Shown here: piece by piece, positions 34,210-43,088 of the stretch
Position numbering within the stretch: position 1 is the first letter of the stretch
How the letters are laid out: the number at the start of each line of letters is the position of its first letter
From: Oenococcus kitaharae DSM 17330
Lineage (GTDB): Bacteria; Bacillota; Bacilli; Lactobacillales; Lactobacillaceae
Reading direction: 5' to 3'
NCBI RefSeq assembly: GCF_000241055.1
Contig: NZ_CM001398.1
Coordinates: 1,351,163-1,415,162 of the forward strand
Length of the DNA: 64,000 nucleotides
Made by a program: the position numbers and the translations under genes
Notes under the pieces: model-generated
Told to the model about the DNA's origin: nothing
What the model saw: the letters and a program-made list of their open reading frames with translations, nothing else
Databases searched by the model: none

Positions 34210-36212
34210 CAAACAGGCTCCTTTTCGTTAAGTTTCGGGTGATAGGTCCCATCATTACCGTTGACTGTGTCTAAAATCGACCCGGCTTCATCCAAAGAGA
34301 ATGCGACATTGTCTTCGATCCATTTTCTTCTCGGTGCTACTTGGTCACCCATTAACACCGTGACCCGCTTTTCAGCTAAAGCAGCATCTTCAATCCGGAC
34401 ACGGATCAAAGTACGATGGTCAGGATCCATAGTTGTTTCCCAAAGTAGGCTGGCATCCATCTCGCCAAGCCCCTTATAACGTGTAATCGCATAACCGCGT
34501 GCAGCTTTTTTCGTCAAATCGGCCAGTTGCTCATTAGTCCAGGCAAAATCTTCAGTTTTACGTTTGCCGCTGCCTGCTGTGACCTTGTACAGAGGCGGCA
34601 GTGCAATGTAGACACGGCCAGCTTCGACAAGCGGCCGCATATATTTGTAAAAGAAAGTCAGCAGCAAGGTCTGAATGTGGGCACCATCATCATCGGCATC
34701 GGTCATAATAATTACTTTATTATAGGCAGCGTCTTTCAAACTGAAATCGGATCCGACTCCCGCTCCGATTGTGTAAATCATTGTGCTGATTTCTTCATTT
34801 TTCAGCAATTCGTCTAGACTTGCTTTTTCTGTGTTTAGGACTTTGCCTCTTAAAGGCAGCACAGCCTGGAACTTACGGGCTCGTCCTTGCTTGGCTGACC
34901 CGCCAGCCGAGTCACCTTCGACGAGAAAAAGTTCGTTTTTCGATGCATCTTTAGATTGAGCAGGTGTTAATTTACCAGACAGCAAATGTTCCTTGCCCTT
35001 TTTCTTTTTGCCGCTGCGTGATTCATCACGCGCTTTTCTTGCGGCCTGTCGGGCTTCACGAGCACGAAGCGCCTTTCGAACCAGATTTTGAGCAAAATCA
35101 CCGTTCTCCATCAAATAGCGGCCCAGCTGTTCGGATAAAACAGAATCCACGGCCGATCTTGCTTCCATTGTGCCCAATTTCTCTTTGGTCTGGCCTTCAA
35201 ATTGCAGAATATCTTCAGGGATTCGCAGATTAATCACGACTGCCAGCCCTTCACGGACGTCAGAACCTTCGAAATTGGCATCTTTTTCTTTTAAAAGACC
35301 AATTTTACGTGCGTAGTCATTAAAAGCTTTTGTCCAAGCGGTTCTAAAACCAGTCTCATGAGTTCCGCCATCCGGTGTGTGGACGTTATTGACAAAAGAG
35401 AGCAGCGTTTCGGAATAACCATCATTATACTGAGCAGCAACCTCGACCTCGATTCCCTGCTGGCTGCCATCAAAATACATAATGTTGCCGATAACCGACT
35501 TTCCTTCATTTAAATAACTGACAAATTCTTTAATGCCATCCTTGTAACAGAATTCTTCTACCGTCGATGGCTCTGTTCGTTCATCTGTGAGAACAATGCG
35601 AATACCCTTAAGCAAAAAAGCTGATTCGCGCAAACGGTCGGAAATTGTTTGAAATTTATATGTTGTTGTTGAAAAAATCTTTGGATCAGGCTTGAAAGTG
35701 ATCGTCGTGCCAGTCTGGTCGCGCGTTTTACCAATCTTTTTCAGGCTGCCGTCCGGATGTCCGCCATTAATAAAGTGCTCACGATACTTGTAGCCATCAC
35801 GATTGATCTCCACCGTAAGGCTTTCAGATAAAGCATTAACGACAGAAGAACCGACACCATGCAGTCCGCCGGATGTTTTGTAACCGCCTTGGCCGAATTT
35901 TCCACCAGCATGCAAAACAGTCAAAATGACCTCGGGTGTCGGCTTGCCTGATGCATGCATCCCCACCGGCATACCACGACCGTGATCAACAACTGTGATT
36001 GAATTATCCCTATGGATCGTGACTTGAATGCTGTCGCCAAATCCAGCCAGAATTTCATCAACAGCGTTGTCAACAATTTCCCATACTAAATGGTGCAAAC
36101 CTCGGCTGTCAGTCGAGCCGATATACATGCCAGGACGGACACGAACAGCCTCCAGGCCCTCTAAAATTTTAATATCTGATTCGTCGTATGTGTTTGTGTT
36201 TTTTTGCGTCAT
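34209..36212 (-). CDS. parE: DNA topoisomerase IV subunit B
   Basis: A 667-residue GHKL ATPase subunit. It shows EIVDNAVDE (ATP-site Asn), GRGMPVG, the transducer domain, and the TOPRIM motifs LVEGDSAGGSAKQGR and DADDDGAH. MTQKNTNTYDESDIKILEGLEAVR is the likely N-terminus; an in-frame ATG at 36230 would add six residues, and neither start has a strong ribosome site. It is divergent from plsY with a shared promoter region, the same gene order as in Bacillus. Confidence 0.92.
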   Translation of the reverse strand: MTQKNTNTYDESDIKILEGLEAVRVRPGMYIGSTDSRGLHHLVWEIVDNAVDEILAGFGDSIQVTIHRDNSITVVDHGRGMPVGMHASGKPTPEVILTVLHAGGKFGQGGYKTSGGLHGVGSSVVNALSESLTVEINRDGYKYREHFINGGHPDGSLKKIGKTRDQTGTTITFKPDPKIFSTTTYKFQTISDRLRESAFLLKGIRIVLTDERTEPSTVEEFCYKDGIKEFVSYLNEGKSVIGNIMYFDGSQQGIEVEVAAQYNDGYSETLLSFVNNVHTPDGGTHETGFRTAWTKAFNDYARKIGLLKEKDANFEGSDVREGLAVVINLRIPEDILQFEGQTKEKLGTMEARSAVDSVLSEQLGRYLMENGDFAQNLVRKALRAREARQAARKARDESRSGKKKKGKEHLLSGKLTPAQSKDASKNELFLVEGDSAGGSAKQGRARKFQAVLPLRGKVLNTEKASLDELLKNEEISTMIYTIGAGVGSDFSLKDAAYNKVIIMTDADDDGAHIQTLLLTFFYKYMRPLVEAGRVYIALPPLYKVTAGSGKRKTEDFAWTNEQLADLTKKAARGYAITRYKGLGEMDASLLWETTMDPDHRTLIRVRIEDAALAEKRVTVLMGDQVAPRRKWIEDNVAFSLDEAGSILDTVNGNDGTYHPKLNEKEPV

Positions 36213-36250
36213 AGCCACCCGTGCGAACATTCATTCGCTATCAGTTTGTA

Positions 36251-36304
36251 AAGATACACTATTTGAGTTATTTTTTGCAAGTCAAACAAAAAGCACGCTA
36301 TACT
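36251..36304. promoter_or_regulatory. Overlapping divergent promoters of parE and plsY sharing one -35 box
   Basis: TTGCAA at 36275-36280 is its own reverse complement and can serve as -35 on both strands. Forward: 18 bases, then TATACT (36299-36304), then 6 bases to the plsY GTG. Reverse: 18 bases, then TATCTT (36256-36251), about 40 bases from the parE start. The two promoters would compete for RNA polymerase. Confidence 0.6.
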
Positions 36305-36310
36305 TATTGA

Positions 36311-36931
36311 GTGATTTTCAAAGCAATAATCTATATAATCCTAGCCTATTTGATCGGTTCCATCATGTCAGGCTACTGGATTGGAAAAATTTTTTATCAT
36401 GAGGATATTCGTGATATGGGGTCCGGAAATATCGGGACGACCAATGCCTTTCGCACACTTGGAGTAAAAGCTGGTATTGTTGTCATGATTTTGGACATTG
36501 CAAAGGGAACTGTTGCTACTTTATTACCGGGAATGCTGGGCTTTCATGGTGTTAATCCATTAATTTTCGGCCTTGTTGCCGTGCTCGGGCACTGCTTCTC
36601 TATTTTTATGCATTTTCATGGCGGAAAAGCTGTCGCAACCACGGCAGGCGTAATGCTGGGCTATAATTGGCAATTCTTGCTAGTCTGCGCTGTGATCCTG
36701 CTTATCACGCTCTTGCTGACGTCGACAATGAGTCTTGCATCAATCACGAGTTTTGTTCTCGGCACCATTTATTCGTTTTTTATCGGTGATCTATTTCTAT
36801 CAGTTATTTGTGTGATTGCCTGTGCTGTCACGATCTATGCGCACCGGGAAAATATCAAACGCATCAAAAATGGCAGCGAATCGAAAATACCCTTCGGTTT
36901 CCCCTACTGGTCATCAAAGAAAACTCATTGA
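36311..36931 (+). CDS. plsY: Acyl-phosphate:glycerol-3-phosphate acyltransferase
   Basis: A 206-residue integral membrane enzyme starting phospholipid synthesis from acyl-phosphate. The conserved loops are present: GSGNIGTTNAFRTLG, HCFSIFMHFHGGKAVATTAG and IYAHRENIKRI. The GTG at 36311 is needed to keep the whole first helix; the next ATG would cut it. There is no ribosome-binding site, and a -10 box ends 6 bases before the GTG, so the mRNA may be leaderless. The 3' end overlaps the convergent LacX-like gene by 18 bases. Confidence 0.92.
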   Translation: MIFKAIIYIILAYLIGSIMSGYWIGKIFYHEDIRDMGSGNIGTTNAFRTLGVKAGIVVMILDIAKGTVATLLPGMLGFHGVNPLIFGLVAVLGHCFSIFMHFHGGKAVATTAGVMLGYNWQFLLVCAVILLITLLLTSTMSLASITSFVLGTIYSFFIGDLFLSVICVIACAVTIYAHRENIKRIKNGSESKIPFGFPYWSSKKTH

Positions 36932-37801
36932 ATAATTGAAAAACTGTTTTTCACCTGCTGGCAGTTTTTTGATTGCGAGTTTGTGATCGAACTGCTGGTC
37001 ACTGTCGGTTGTGTCTGCCACACCCCACCATGGTTCCAAAGCTACAAAATTTGCGCCTTGAGAGCTTTTTGACCAAATCCCGAAGAAATCAACATTTTCA
37101 GCCGCAACGGCGATCCGAGCACTTCTCTGGCTTGGGTCGTCTTTTTTCATATTAGCCTGTAAAAACAACTCAGTATAAGGCTTGTCGGCTTTTAAAATGA
37201 TCGCGTCATTAATAAAATCCGATCGTTGAATTTTGTGAACGGATGAAAAACTAAATTTGCCAATCGGCTGAGGATTCAAATAATTACCAGCCAATACGTA
37301 ACGTGTGAAAGTCTGTTCATTGGCTGTGACGCTTGTTTGTGCATCACTGAAATCGGCATTGAAGGCAGGATGCCCGCCAATAGAAAAAGGCATTATGCGG
37401 TCACTGCGATTAGCGACCTGATAAGTTACGCGTAACTGAAAACCGACCAGCTCATAATGCGCTTCCAACGCAAAATCAAAGGGATATTTTACTAATGTTT
37501 CAGGGTTCGATTGAAAACCTAATGTCAAACTTTCATCGTCCTGAGATACAAGCTGCCAGTCAAAATCACGGGCAAAACCATGCTGGGACATATGATATCG
37601 TTTACCCTCATAAAGGTAGCTGTCATCTTGAAGACGCCCAACGATTGGAAACAAAATAGGTGCATGCCGCTTCCAAACTTTCGGATCTGCCTGCCATAAA
37701 TATTCGTAACCGCCATTTGCGGCTTTGACGGAAGTGACTTCGGCACCGGCCGAGGAAATTGTCACCCTTAGAAAATTGTTAGTTAGTTTATATTCAGTCA
37801 T
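36914..37801 (-). CDS. Aldose 1-epimerase-family protein (LacX-like)
   Basis: A 295-residue galactose mutarotase-superfamily protein. The N-terminal half has HAPILFPIVGRLQDDSY; HGFARDFDW and GGHPAFN carry the two conserved histidines of the active site, and VALEPWWGVAD includes the conserved glutamate. LacX/YihR-type members probably act on hexose or hexose phosphate anomers; substrate unknown. Two ATGs (37804, 37801) are possible; both overlap the xerC stop region, so the two genes are coupled. Confidence 0.85.
   Translation of the reverse strand: MTEYKLTNNFLRVTISSAGAEVTSVKAANGGYEYLWQADPKVWKRHAPILFPIVGRLQDDSYLYEGKRYHMSQHGFARDFDWQLVSQDDESLTLGFQSNPETLVKYPFDFALEAHYELVGFQLRVTYQVANRSDRIMPFSIGGHPAFNADFSDAQTSVTANEQTFTRYVLAGNYLNPQPIGKFSFSSVHKIQRSDFINDAIILKADKPYTELFLQANMKKDDPSQRSARIAVAAENVDFFGIWSKSSQGANFVALEPWWGVADTTDSDQQFDHKLAIKKLPAGEKQFFNYSMSFL
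36939..36970 (+). terminator. Possible plsY terminator inside the 3' end of the LacX-like gene
   Basis: AAAAACTG / CAGTTTTTT form an 8-base stem with a 15-base loop, 8 bases after the plsY stop and within coding sequence of the opposite gene. The large loop makes this only moderately convincing. Confidence 0.4.
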
Positions 37802-38717
37802 CATGTTTTATTTTAGCCCGATCGAAAAATTTTTCGTAACTTTCCTGCAGGTTTTTCGTTGTGATATGTGTGTAGATTTGTGTTGTTGATAAGCTCGCAT
37901 GCCCCAGCAGTTCTTGGACAGTTCGGATATCAGCACCATTATTCAGCATGTGCGTTGCAAACGAATGCCGCAGCATGTGGGGATGAACTGAACCGGTGAG
38001 CGTCGATCTTTTAGAAATTTGTTTAAGAATATATTCAGCACCAGTTTCGGTCATCTGCCGGCCTCGAGTATTAATGAAGACAAAATCGTGCTGCTGGCCG
38101 AATTTTGTCATTTGTTCCTGGCGCCAAGGGAAATATTTTTGAAGCGCTTGAGCAGCCGGTTTCCCAAAAGGAATAATCCGTTGTTTATTGCCTTTTCCAA
38201 TAATATTCAGCATTCGGTTTGCAAAATCAATTTGTGGAAACGTGAGATTGGTTAGTTCAAAAATTCGCATCCCGCTCGCATAAAGCAATTCTACCAGTGC
38301 CAAATCCCGCAAATGCTCTGCATCCTCAAGGCTGCCGGCACTATGCAAGTAGTCCAAGATCTCATTAGGATAAAGGAATTGAGGCAGCTTCTTATTTTTT
38401 GATCTAAATTCAATCCCAAAGAATGGATTTTGAGTTAATAAATCATTGTCAAGCAAGAAGCCGTAAAATGTGCGCAAACTTGATATTTTGCGCGCAATTG
38501 TGCTTTTGGCAAGATGCATCTCATACAAGCGATTCAAAAAAATACGGACGTCAAATCTATCGATCTTGGAAAACTGCTTAAATCCCCCATTTTGATCAAA
38601 AAAATGGACAAATTCTTGAATATCAGAAAGATAGGCTTGGGCAGTTTTCTTGGAATATTGGCGTTCTGACAAAAGATAGTCGCGGTAAAGCATCATTTGT
38701 TCTTCGTAATTTGCCAT
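37794..38717 (-). CDS. xerC: Tyrosine recombinase XerC
   Basis: A 307-residue tyrosine recombinase that resolves chromosome dimers at dif with its XerD partner (also in this window, at 55.6 kb). Catalytic residues in order: R in SGMRIFEL, HMLRHSF (H, R), H in LGHASL and Y in TQIYTHI. ATG 38717 is used; longer in-frame starts exist up to 38756 but are not supported by a ribosome site. The XerC label rests on position near topA and is less certain than the family. Its 3' end overlaps the LacX-like gene. Confidence 0.85.
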   Translation of the reverse strand: MANYEEQMMLYRDYLLSERQYSKKTAQAYLSDIQEFVHFFDQNGGFKQFSKIDRFDVRIFLNRLYEMHLAKSTIARKISSLRTFYGFLLDNDLLTQNPFFGIEFRSKNKKLPQFLYPNEILDYLHSAGSLEDAEHLRDLALVELLYASGMRIFELTNLTFPQIDFANRMLNIIGKGNKQRIIPFGKPAAQALQKYFPWRQEQMTKFGQQHDFVFINTRGRQMTETGAEYILKQISKRSTLTGSVHPHMLRHSFATHMLNNGADIRTVQELLGHASLSTTQIYTHITTKNLQESYEKFFDRAKIKHDD

Positions 38718-38856
38718 TGCAACCATTATAAATGCCAGTCGGCTATTGTGCCCCATTTGTCCTTTTATCTTATGAATTGGTAAAAGTCATTAAGCGTTTT
38801 TAATCTGCCAGCCCAGGATCGTTAAACACCGATAAGATTCTGTTAGAGGCTCGATT

Positions 38857-39429
38857 ATGACAGAAATTTCATCTATTAATCCAGTAGAAAACATCCGTTT
38901 AAGCAGCGAGCTGTGGAAAAATAATGCGCTCGAGAAACTGCATCTTTTTCGGCAAAAGACAGTTGATATATATGACCATTGCCTGATTGCGCAAGTGAAT
39001 TTTACGGATCGGATGAAACATAATGCGCAATTAGCTGCTATCGCCCAAACACCTGCACCGGCTTTTGCAGCCGCCCTGCCGACGGCGGCCACGAGTTTTT
39101 CAGCTTTTTGGGCAAGATCGGCATATTTCAAAAACAGTCTGACAAATATTGCCAGACAAATTAATCTCTTTGCCTCCTGGGCTGCAGTTCAAACTCAAGC
39201 ACTGAGCAGAACACTTGCCTTAATGGGAAAAAACCTTGCCGTCCAACTTGAACCAGCAGTCAGAAAACAGTTGTCAATTCTTGACTCATTCGTCAATCAA
39301 AATATGATGCAGCCAGTAGTAAGGGCAGCACGACACCCGATCAGGATTCTAGTTGTCACTTTGTTTACAGGCTTGACGATCTATATTGTCATCACAGCGA
39401 CGCAGGCTTTTATAAACGGCAACTGGTAA
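38857..39429 (+). CDS. Unrecognised 190-residue protein with a C-terminal membrane helix
   Basis: I do not recognise this protein. Residues 1-155 are mostly helical and Ala/Gln-rich with an Ala/Pro stretch around 66-80. A single hydrophobic helix lies at about 163-184 (ILVVTLFTGLTIYIVIT), leaving a short FINGNW tail, so it looks tail-anchored. There is no signal peptide. AGAGG is spaced correctly before the ATG and a strong terminator follows, which supports a real gene. It is the only forward gene within about 20 kb of reverse-strand housekeeping genes, placed between xerC and topA. Confidence 0.7.
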   Translation: MTEISSINPVENIRLSSELWKNNALEKLHLFRQKTVDIYDHCLIAQVNFTDRMKHNAQLAAIAQTPAPAFAAALPTAATSFSAFWARSAYFKNSLTNIARQINLFASWAAVQTQALSRTLALMGKNLAVQLEPAVRKQLSILDSFVNQNMMQPVVRAARHPIRILVVTLFTGLTIYIVITATQAFINGNW

Positions 39430-39450
39430 TCATGCTCCATGCTTGCTAGA

Positions 39451-39483
39451 AAAAACCTCTCATTTTTAAAATGAGAGGTTTTT
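39451..39483. terminator. Bidirectional terminator between the 190-residue gene and topA
   Basis: Stem AAAAACCTCTCAT / ATGAGAGGTTTTT with a 7-base AT-only loop that can zip further. It serves both converging genes and touches the topA stop codon. Confidence 0.9.
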
Positions 39484-41503
39484 AATTACTGCTTTTTACT
39501 TCTGTCTTTGTGTCATCGCTATCTTCAGCCGGCTTCGGCTTTGTCCAGCTGGCAAAATCACATTCTGGATAACGCGAGCAGCCATAAAAGACACGGCCGC
39601 GTTTTGTATGCTTGACAACCACATCGCCAATACCGCATTTCGGACACTTCATGCCGATTTGTTCAACAATTGACTTGGTCCCATGACAGTCAGGAAAACG
39701 TGCACAGGCGTAGAATTCACCTCTCCTGGACCGTCGAATAACCATCAAGCCGCCGCAGTTATCACATAATTCCGGCGCGATCCGATCATAGATTGGTACT
39801 TTTTCCAAGTTTTCAACGGCTGCATCAACTTCTTTGCTGAAAGGCCGATAGAATTCATCGATTACTTTTTGCCATTTTGCACTGCCAGTCTCGACTTTAT
39901 CCAGCTCGCTTTCAATCTTGGAGGTGAATTTTTTATCAGTCACTTCTGGAAAAGATTTAACGACCACGCCTTGAACAATATCGCCCAAATCGGTCGGCAC
40001 AATTTTCTTCTGATCAAAACCGATATAACCGCGTCTTTGCAGCGTATCCATAGTTGGCGCATAAGTGGAAGGACGTCCAACGCCAAGTTCCTCTAATGCA
40101 CGGATCAGAGTTGCTTCAGTGTATCGTGCCGGCGGCTGGGTAAAATGCTGTTCAGGCAGGTTAGAGACCATTTGCACATGATCACCAATCTTTAATGCTG
40201 GCAAAATATTATTTTTCGTCGATGATGTCTTCATCACTTTCGTCCAGCCATCAAACAGAACCTTGATGCCTGTTGCCCGCCAAGTTGCTTGCTTTTGAAC
40301 AATCATGAGTGATTGATTTTCGAGCCTTTGTTCGCTCATTTGACTAGCGACAAATCGTGACCAGATGAGATTATAAAGTCGGTACTGGTCGCGCGTTAGA
40401 ATCGTTTTCAAAGATTCGGGCGTACGCTTAACATCCGTTGGCCGTACAGCTTCGTGGGCATCTTGAATCGAATCTGATTTTTTAACCAAATTATGACGAT
40501 GATAGTAATTCTCACCATATTCGGCCAAGATAAAGTCCTTTGCCATTTCTTGTGCAGTTTGCGACAAGCGAGTAGAATCGGTACGCATATACGTAATCAA
40601 ACCAACATGTCCGACTTTCGGTAAGCTGATTCCTTCGTACAAGCCTTGGGCAATCTGCATCGTTTTGCGAGCGTGAAAATTCAACTGCGAGTTGGCCGTC
40701 TGCTGCAAAGTCGAGGTCGTAAACGGGTTTGGTGCATTCCTTTTTGATTCTTTAGTTTGCAGATCACTAATTTCAAAATCTTTTTTTGTATCAATCTGCT
40801 TGAGAACTTCAGCAACGGCAGTCTGTTTTTCTAATTTGGTCTTTTTGCCGTTCAAGCCATAGAAATCGGCTGAAAATTCTTGTCTGCCTGCTTTGAATAT
40901 CGCTGCTAAACTCCAATATTCCTCAGGCACAAATGCCGAAATCTCTTTCTCTTTATCGAGAATTAATCCTAGCGCAACGGATTGTACACGACCCGCTGAT
41001 AAACCGCGTTTGACTTTTTGCCAAAGAATCGGACTAATTGAATAACCGACTAAACGGTCTAATACGCGTCTCGCCTGCTGAGCATCGACCAAATCATGTT
41101 CAATACTGCGGGGATGCTTAAAGGCTTCTTTGACAGCAGGTTTTGTGATTTCGTTAAAAGTAACACGGTTCTTGCCATCCTCTGGAAGTCCGAGAATATG
41201 TCCCAAATGCCAAGCGATTGCTTCGCCTTCACGATCCGGATCAGAAGCCACGTAAACAGCTGATGCAGCCTTAGCAGCCTTTTTCAAGGAATTGATCAGC
41301 GGTGCTTTACCGCGAATATTGATATATCTTGGCTCATAATTATTAGCTGTATCAACACCAAGCTGAGATTTGGGTAAATCGCGAATGTGGCCCATTGAGG
41401 CTAAAACCTCATAATCTTTGCCTAGGTAATTTTCAATCGTGCGTGCCTTGGCCGGGCTTTCAACGATGACCAGTTTTTTTGCTTTTGTTTTTTTAGTTAC
41501 CAC
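39482..41503 (-). CDS. topA: DNA topoisomerase I
   Basis: A 673-residue type IA topoisomerase relaxing negative supercoils. It has TOPRIM (LVIVESPAKA; ASDPDREGEA), the active-site tyrosine in ITYMRTDSTRLS, and two C-terminal zinc ribbons (CDNCGG...CARFPDC and CPKCGIG...CSRYPEC). The GTG at 41503 is the only start that keeps the TOPRIM N-terminus; no clear ribosome-binding site precedes it. It lies just downstream of dprA in the common dprA-topA-xerC order. Confidence 0.94.
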   Translation of the reverse strand: MVTKKTKAKKLVIVESPAKARTIENYLGKDYEVLASMGHIRDLPKSQLGVDTANNYEPRYINIRGKAPLINSLKKAAKAASAVYVASDPDREGEAIAWHLGHILGLPEDGKNRVTFNEITKPAVKEAFKHPRSIEHDLVDAQQARRVLDRLVGYSISPILWQKVKRGLSAGRVQSVALGLILDKEKEISAFVPEEYWSLAAIFKAGRQEFSADFYGLNGKKTKLEKQTAVAEVLKQIDTKKDFEISDLQTKESKRNAPNPFTTSTLQQTANSQLNFHARKTMQIAQGLYEGISLPKVGHVGLITYMRTDSTRLSQTAQEMAKDFILAEYGENYYHRHNLVKKSDSIQDAHEAVRPTDVKRTPESLKTILTRDQYRLYNLIWSRFVASQMSEQRLENQSLMIVQKQATWRATGIKVLFDGWTKVMKTSSTKNNILPALKIGDHVQMVSNLPEQHFTQPPARYTEATLIRALEELGVGRPSTYAPTMDTLQRRGYIGFDQKKIVPTDLGDIVQGVVVKSFPEVTDKKFTSKIESELDKVETGSAKWQKVIDEFYRPFSKEVDAAVENLEKVPIYDRIAPELCDNCGGLMVIRRSRRGEFYACARFPDCHGTKSIVEQIGMKCPKCGIGDVVVKHTKRGRVFYGCSRYPECDFASWTKPKPAEDSDDTKTEVKSSN

Positions 41504-41538
41504 GAATATCAGTCTACACTAGCTGTCAAGTATCTATA

Positions 41539-42426
41539 TTAGTAACAGATGATTTCATTTAAAATATCATCGAGTTTCAAAGCGGGACGAGCACCTGCTG
41601 CAATGAGCTGATTTGTGCCCGCAGAACAGCTGCCATTGATGTTTCCAGGGACTGCCAATACGTTCCTATTTTCCTGTGTTGCATATGCAGCAGTGATCAG
41701 GCTGCCAGAACGTTCTTGTGCTTCGATGACAAGAGTTGCTGACGATAAAGCTGCCAAAATGCGATTTCTAGCCGGAAAATGATGCTGTTTAGGCCTAGTT
41801 TCTGGGAAATATTCTGATAATAACAAACCATTTTCAGCAATGCGATGCTGCAGATCTCGATTTTCAGCAGGATAACAAATATCCAGACCATTTCCGATTA
41901 CCGCAATTGTCCTGCCGTTTTCTGCTAACGCCAGCTGTTGTGCGTAGGCATCTATGCCCTTTGCTAAGCCTGACACAATCGTGACACCAGAAGCAGCCAG
42001 TTTTGGTATGAACGACTCTAGGGTCTTTCGGCCATAATCCGACATTGTTCTCGTCCCGACAATTGTCAGCAAAGGTGCAGATAAATATTCAAGATCACCT
42101 TGGTAAAACAGAATCACAGGTGCTTCGTAGGATTCTCTCAATTGTCGAGGATATTGCCGGTCGCAAATGGCTAGAAATGGAAATTGCGCATATTTCTCTT
42201 TGAAATTCACAAAATTTTCAGCTAATGTCATATAATCATTCACAATAGACGTTTGCAAAAAGTGGTAGTTATCATACTTCATCAATAAATCTGTAAATGC
42301 GGCCCGCCCCAGCGGCAAATCTTTCTCCGCGATCTGATTATTAACGAGATAGTCATAAATAAAATGTTCTTGCTTTGGCGTCGTTAAAACGGTATGCAAA
42401 AGCAGCAGGTATTCTCTAAGCCTCAT
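41539..42426 (-). CDS. dprA: DNA processing protein DprA
   Basis: A 295-residue Rossmann-fold protein that loads RecA on incoming single-strand DNA during transformation. The signature VGTRTMSDYG is followed by VSGLAKGIDAYAQ, AVIGNGLDICYPAENR and PARNRILAALS. A helical N-terminal domain of about 100 residues precedes it. No other competence genes are in the window, so competence itself is not shown. Confidence 0.92.
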   Translation of the reverse strand: MRLREYLLLLHTVLTTPKQEHFIYDYLVNNQIAEKDLPLGRAAFTDLLMKYDNYHFLQTSIVNDYMTLAENFVNFKEKYAQFPFLAICDRQYPRQLRESYEAPVILFYQGDLEYLSAPLLTIVGTRTMSDYGRKTLESFIPKLAASGVTIVSGLAKGIDAYAQQLALAENGRTIAVIGNGLDICYPAENRDLQHRIAENGLLLSEYFPETRPKQHHFPARNRILAALSSATLVIEAQERSGSLITAAYATQENRNVLAVPGNINGSCSAGTNQLIAAGARPALKLDDILNEIICY

Positions 42427-42451
42427 GTTGCCTCCTGCTTTGTATTACGTT

Positions 42452-43084
42452 TTATTTCAACAGATTCGAAACTGGTGCAAATGATTTTCTATGTATTGGC
42501 GTGATTCCGTACTCTAAAAGCGCTTTCTTACCTTCCTTTGTCAAATACCCAACGTTACGTTCAAAGCCGTAGCCAGGGTATTTTTCAGCCATTTTGGCCA
42601 TGATTCGGTCCCTGTGGCCCTTTGCAAGAATCGAAGCTGCTGCAATTGAATTCGATAATCGGTCGCCATGGATGATTTTGACTTGTTTAAGGGGCAAATC
42701 GACAGACATTGCATCAATCACTAAAGCAGATGGTTCAGTATGCAGTGCCAAAACGGCTTTTTTCATTGCTTGCCTGGCTGCTTGATAAATATTAATTCGA
42801 TCAATTTCAGCGGCTGACACTTCACCAAATGCAAAGTCCAAAACCGACTTTTTCAGCTCCGCTTCAATAGCTAGACGCCTAGTTTTAGTGAGACTCTTTG
42901 AATCAAAAGTTTCGGCCAGGGAAAAATCGGCCGGAAGAATGCAGGCACAGGCAATCACTGGCCCGGCGACACAGCCGCGGCCAACTTCATCAATTCCGGC
43001 AACGATTGGAAAACCGGCCGTTTTTAATTCATTTTCAAATTGAAAACGCGCTGGGAAATCAGCGCGTATGTCAGCTATTTTCAT
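42452..43084 (-). CDS. rnhB: Ribonuclease HII
   Basis: A 210-residue RNase H-fold enzyme that removes ribonucleotides from DNA. The catalytic motif IDEVGRGCVAGPV gives D32 and E33; further acids lie in VIDAMSV and the HGDRLSNSIAAASILAK block is diagnostic. It follows rbgA by 4 bases, the usual rbgA-rnhB pairing. Confidence 0.95.
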   Translation of the reverse strand: MKIADIRADFPARFQFENELKTAGFPIVAGIDEVGRGCVAGPVIACACILPADFSLAETFDSKSLTKTRRLAIEAELKKSVLDFAFGEVSAAEIDRINIYQAARQAMKKAVLALHTEPSALVIDAMSVDLPLKQVKIIHGDRLSNSIAAASILAKGHRDRIMAKMAEKYPGYGFERNVGYLTKEGKKALLEYGITPIHRKSFAPVSNLLK

Positions 43085-43088
43085 TTAA

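Noticed and set aside
31780-36212. Gyrase GyrB/GyrA
   Set aside because: The parE-parC order next to plsY and direct coupling of the two genes fit topoisomerase IV; gyrase genes normally sit near dnaA-recF.
38715-38730. Third leaderless start at xerC (TATAAT seven bases before ATG 38717)
   Set aside because: No -35 box is found at 16-18 bases, and another in-frame ATG overlaps the TATAAT, so the case is too weak.
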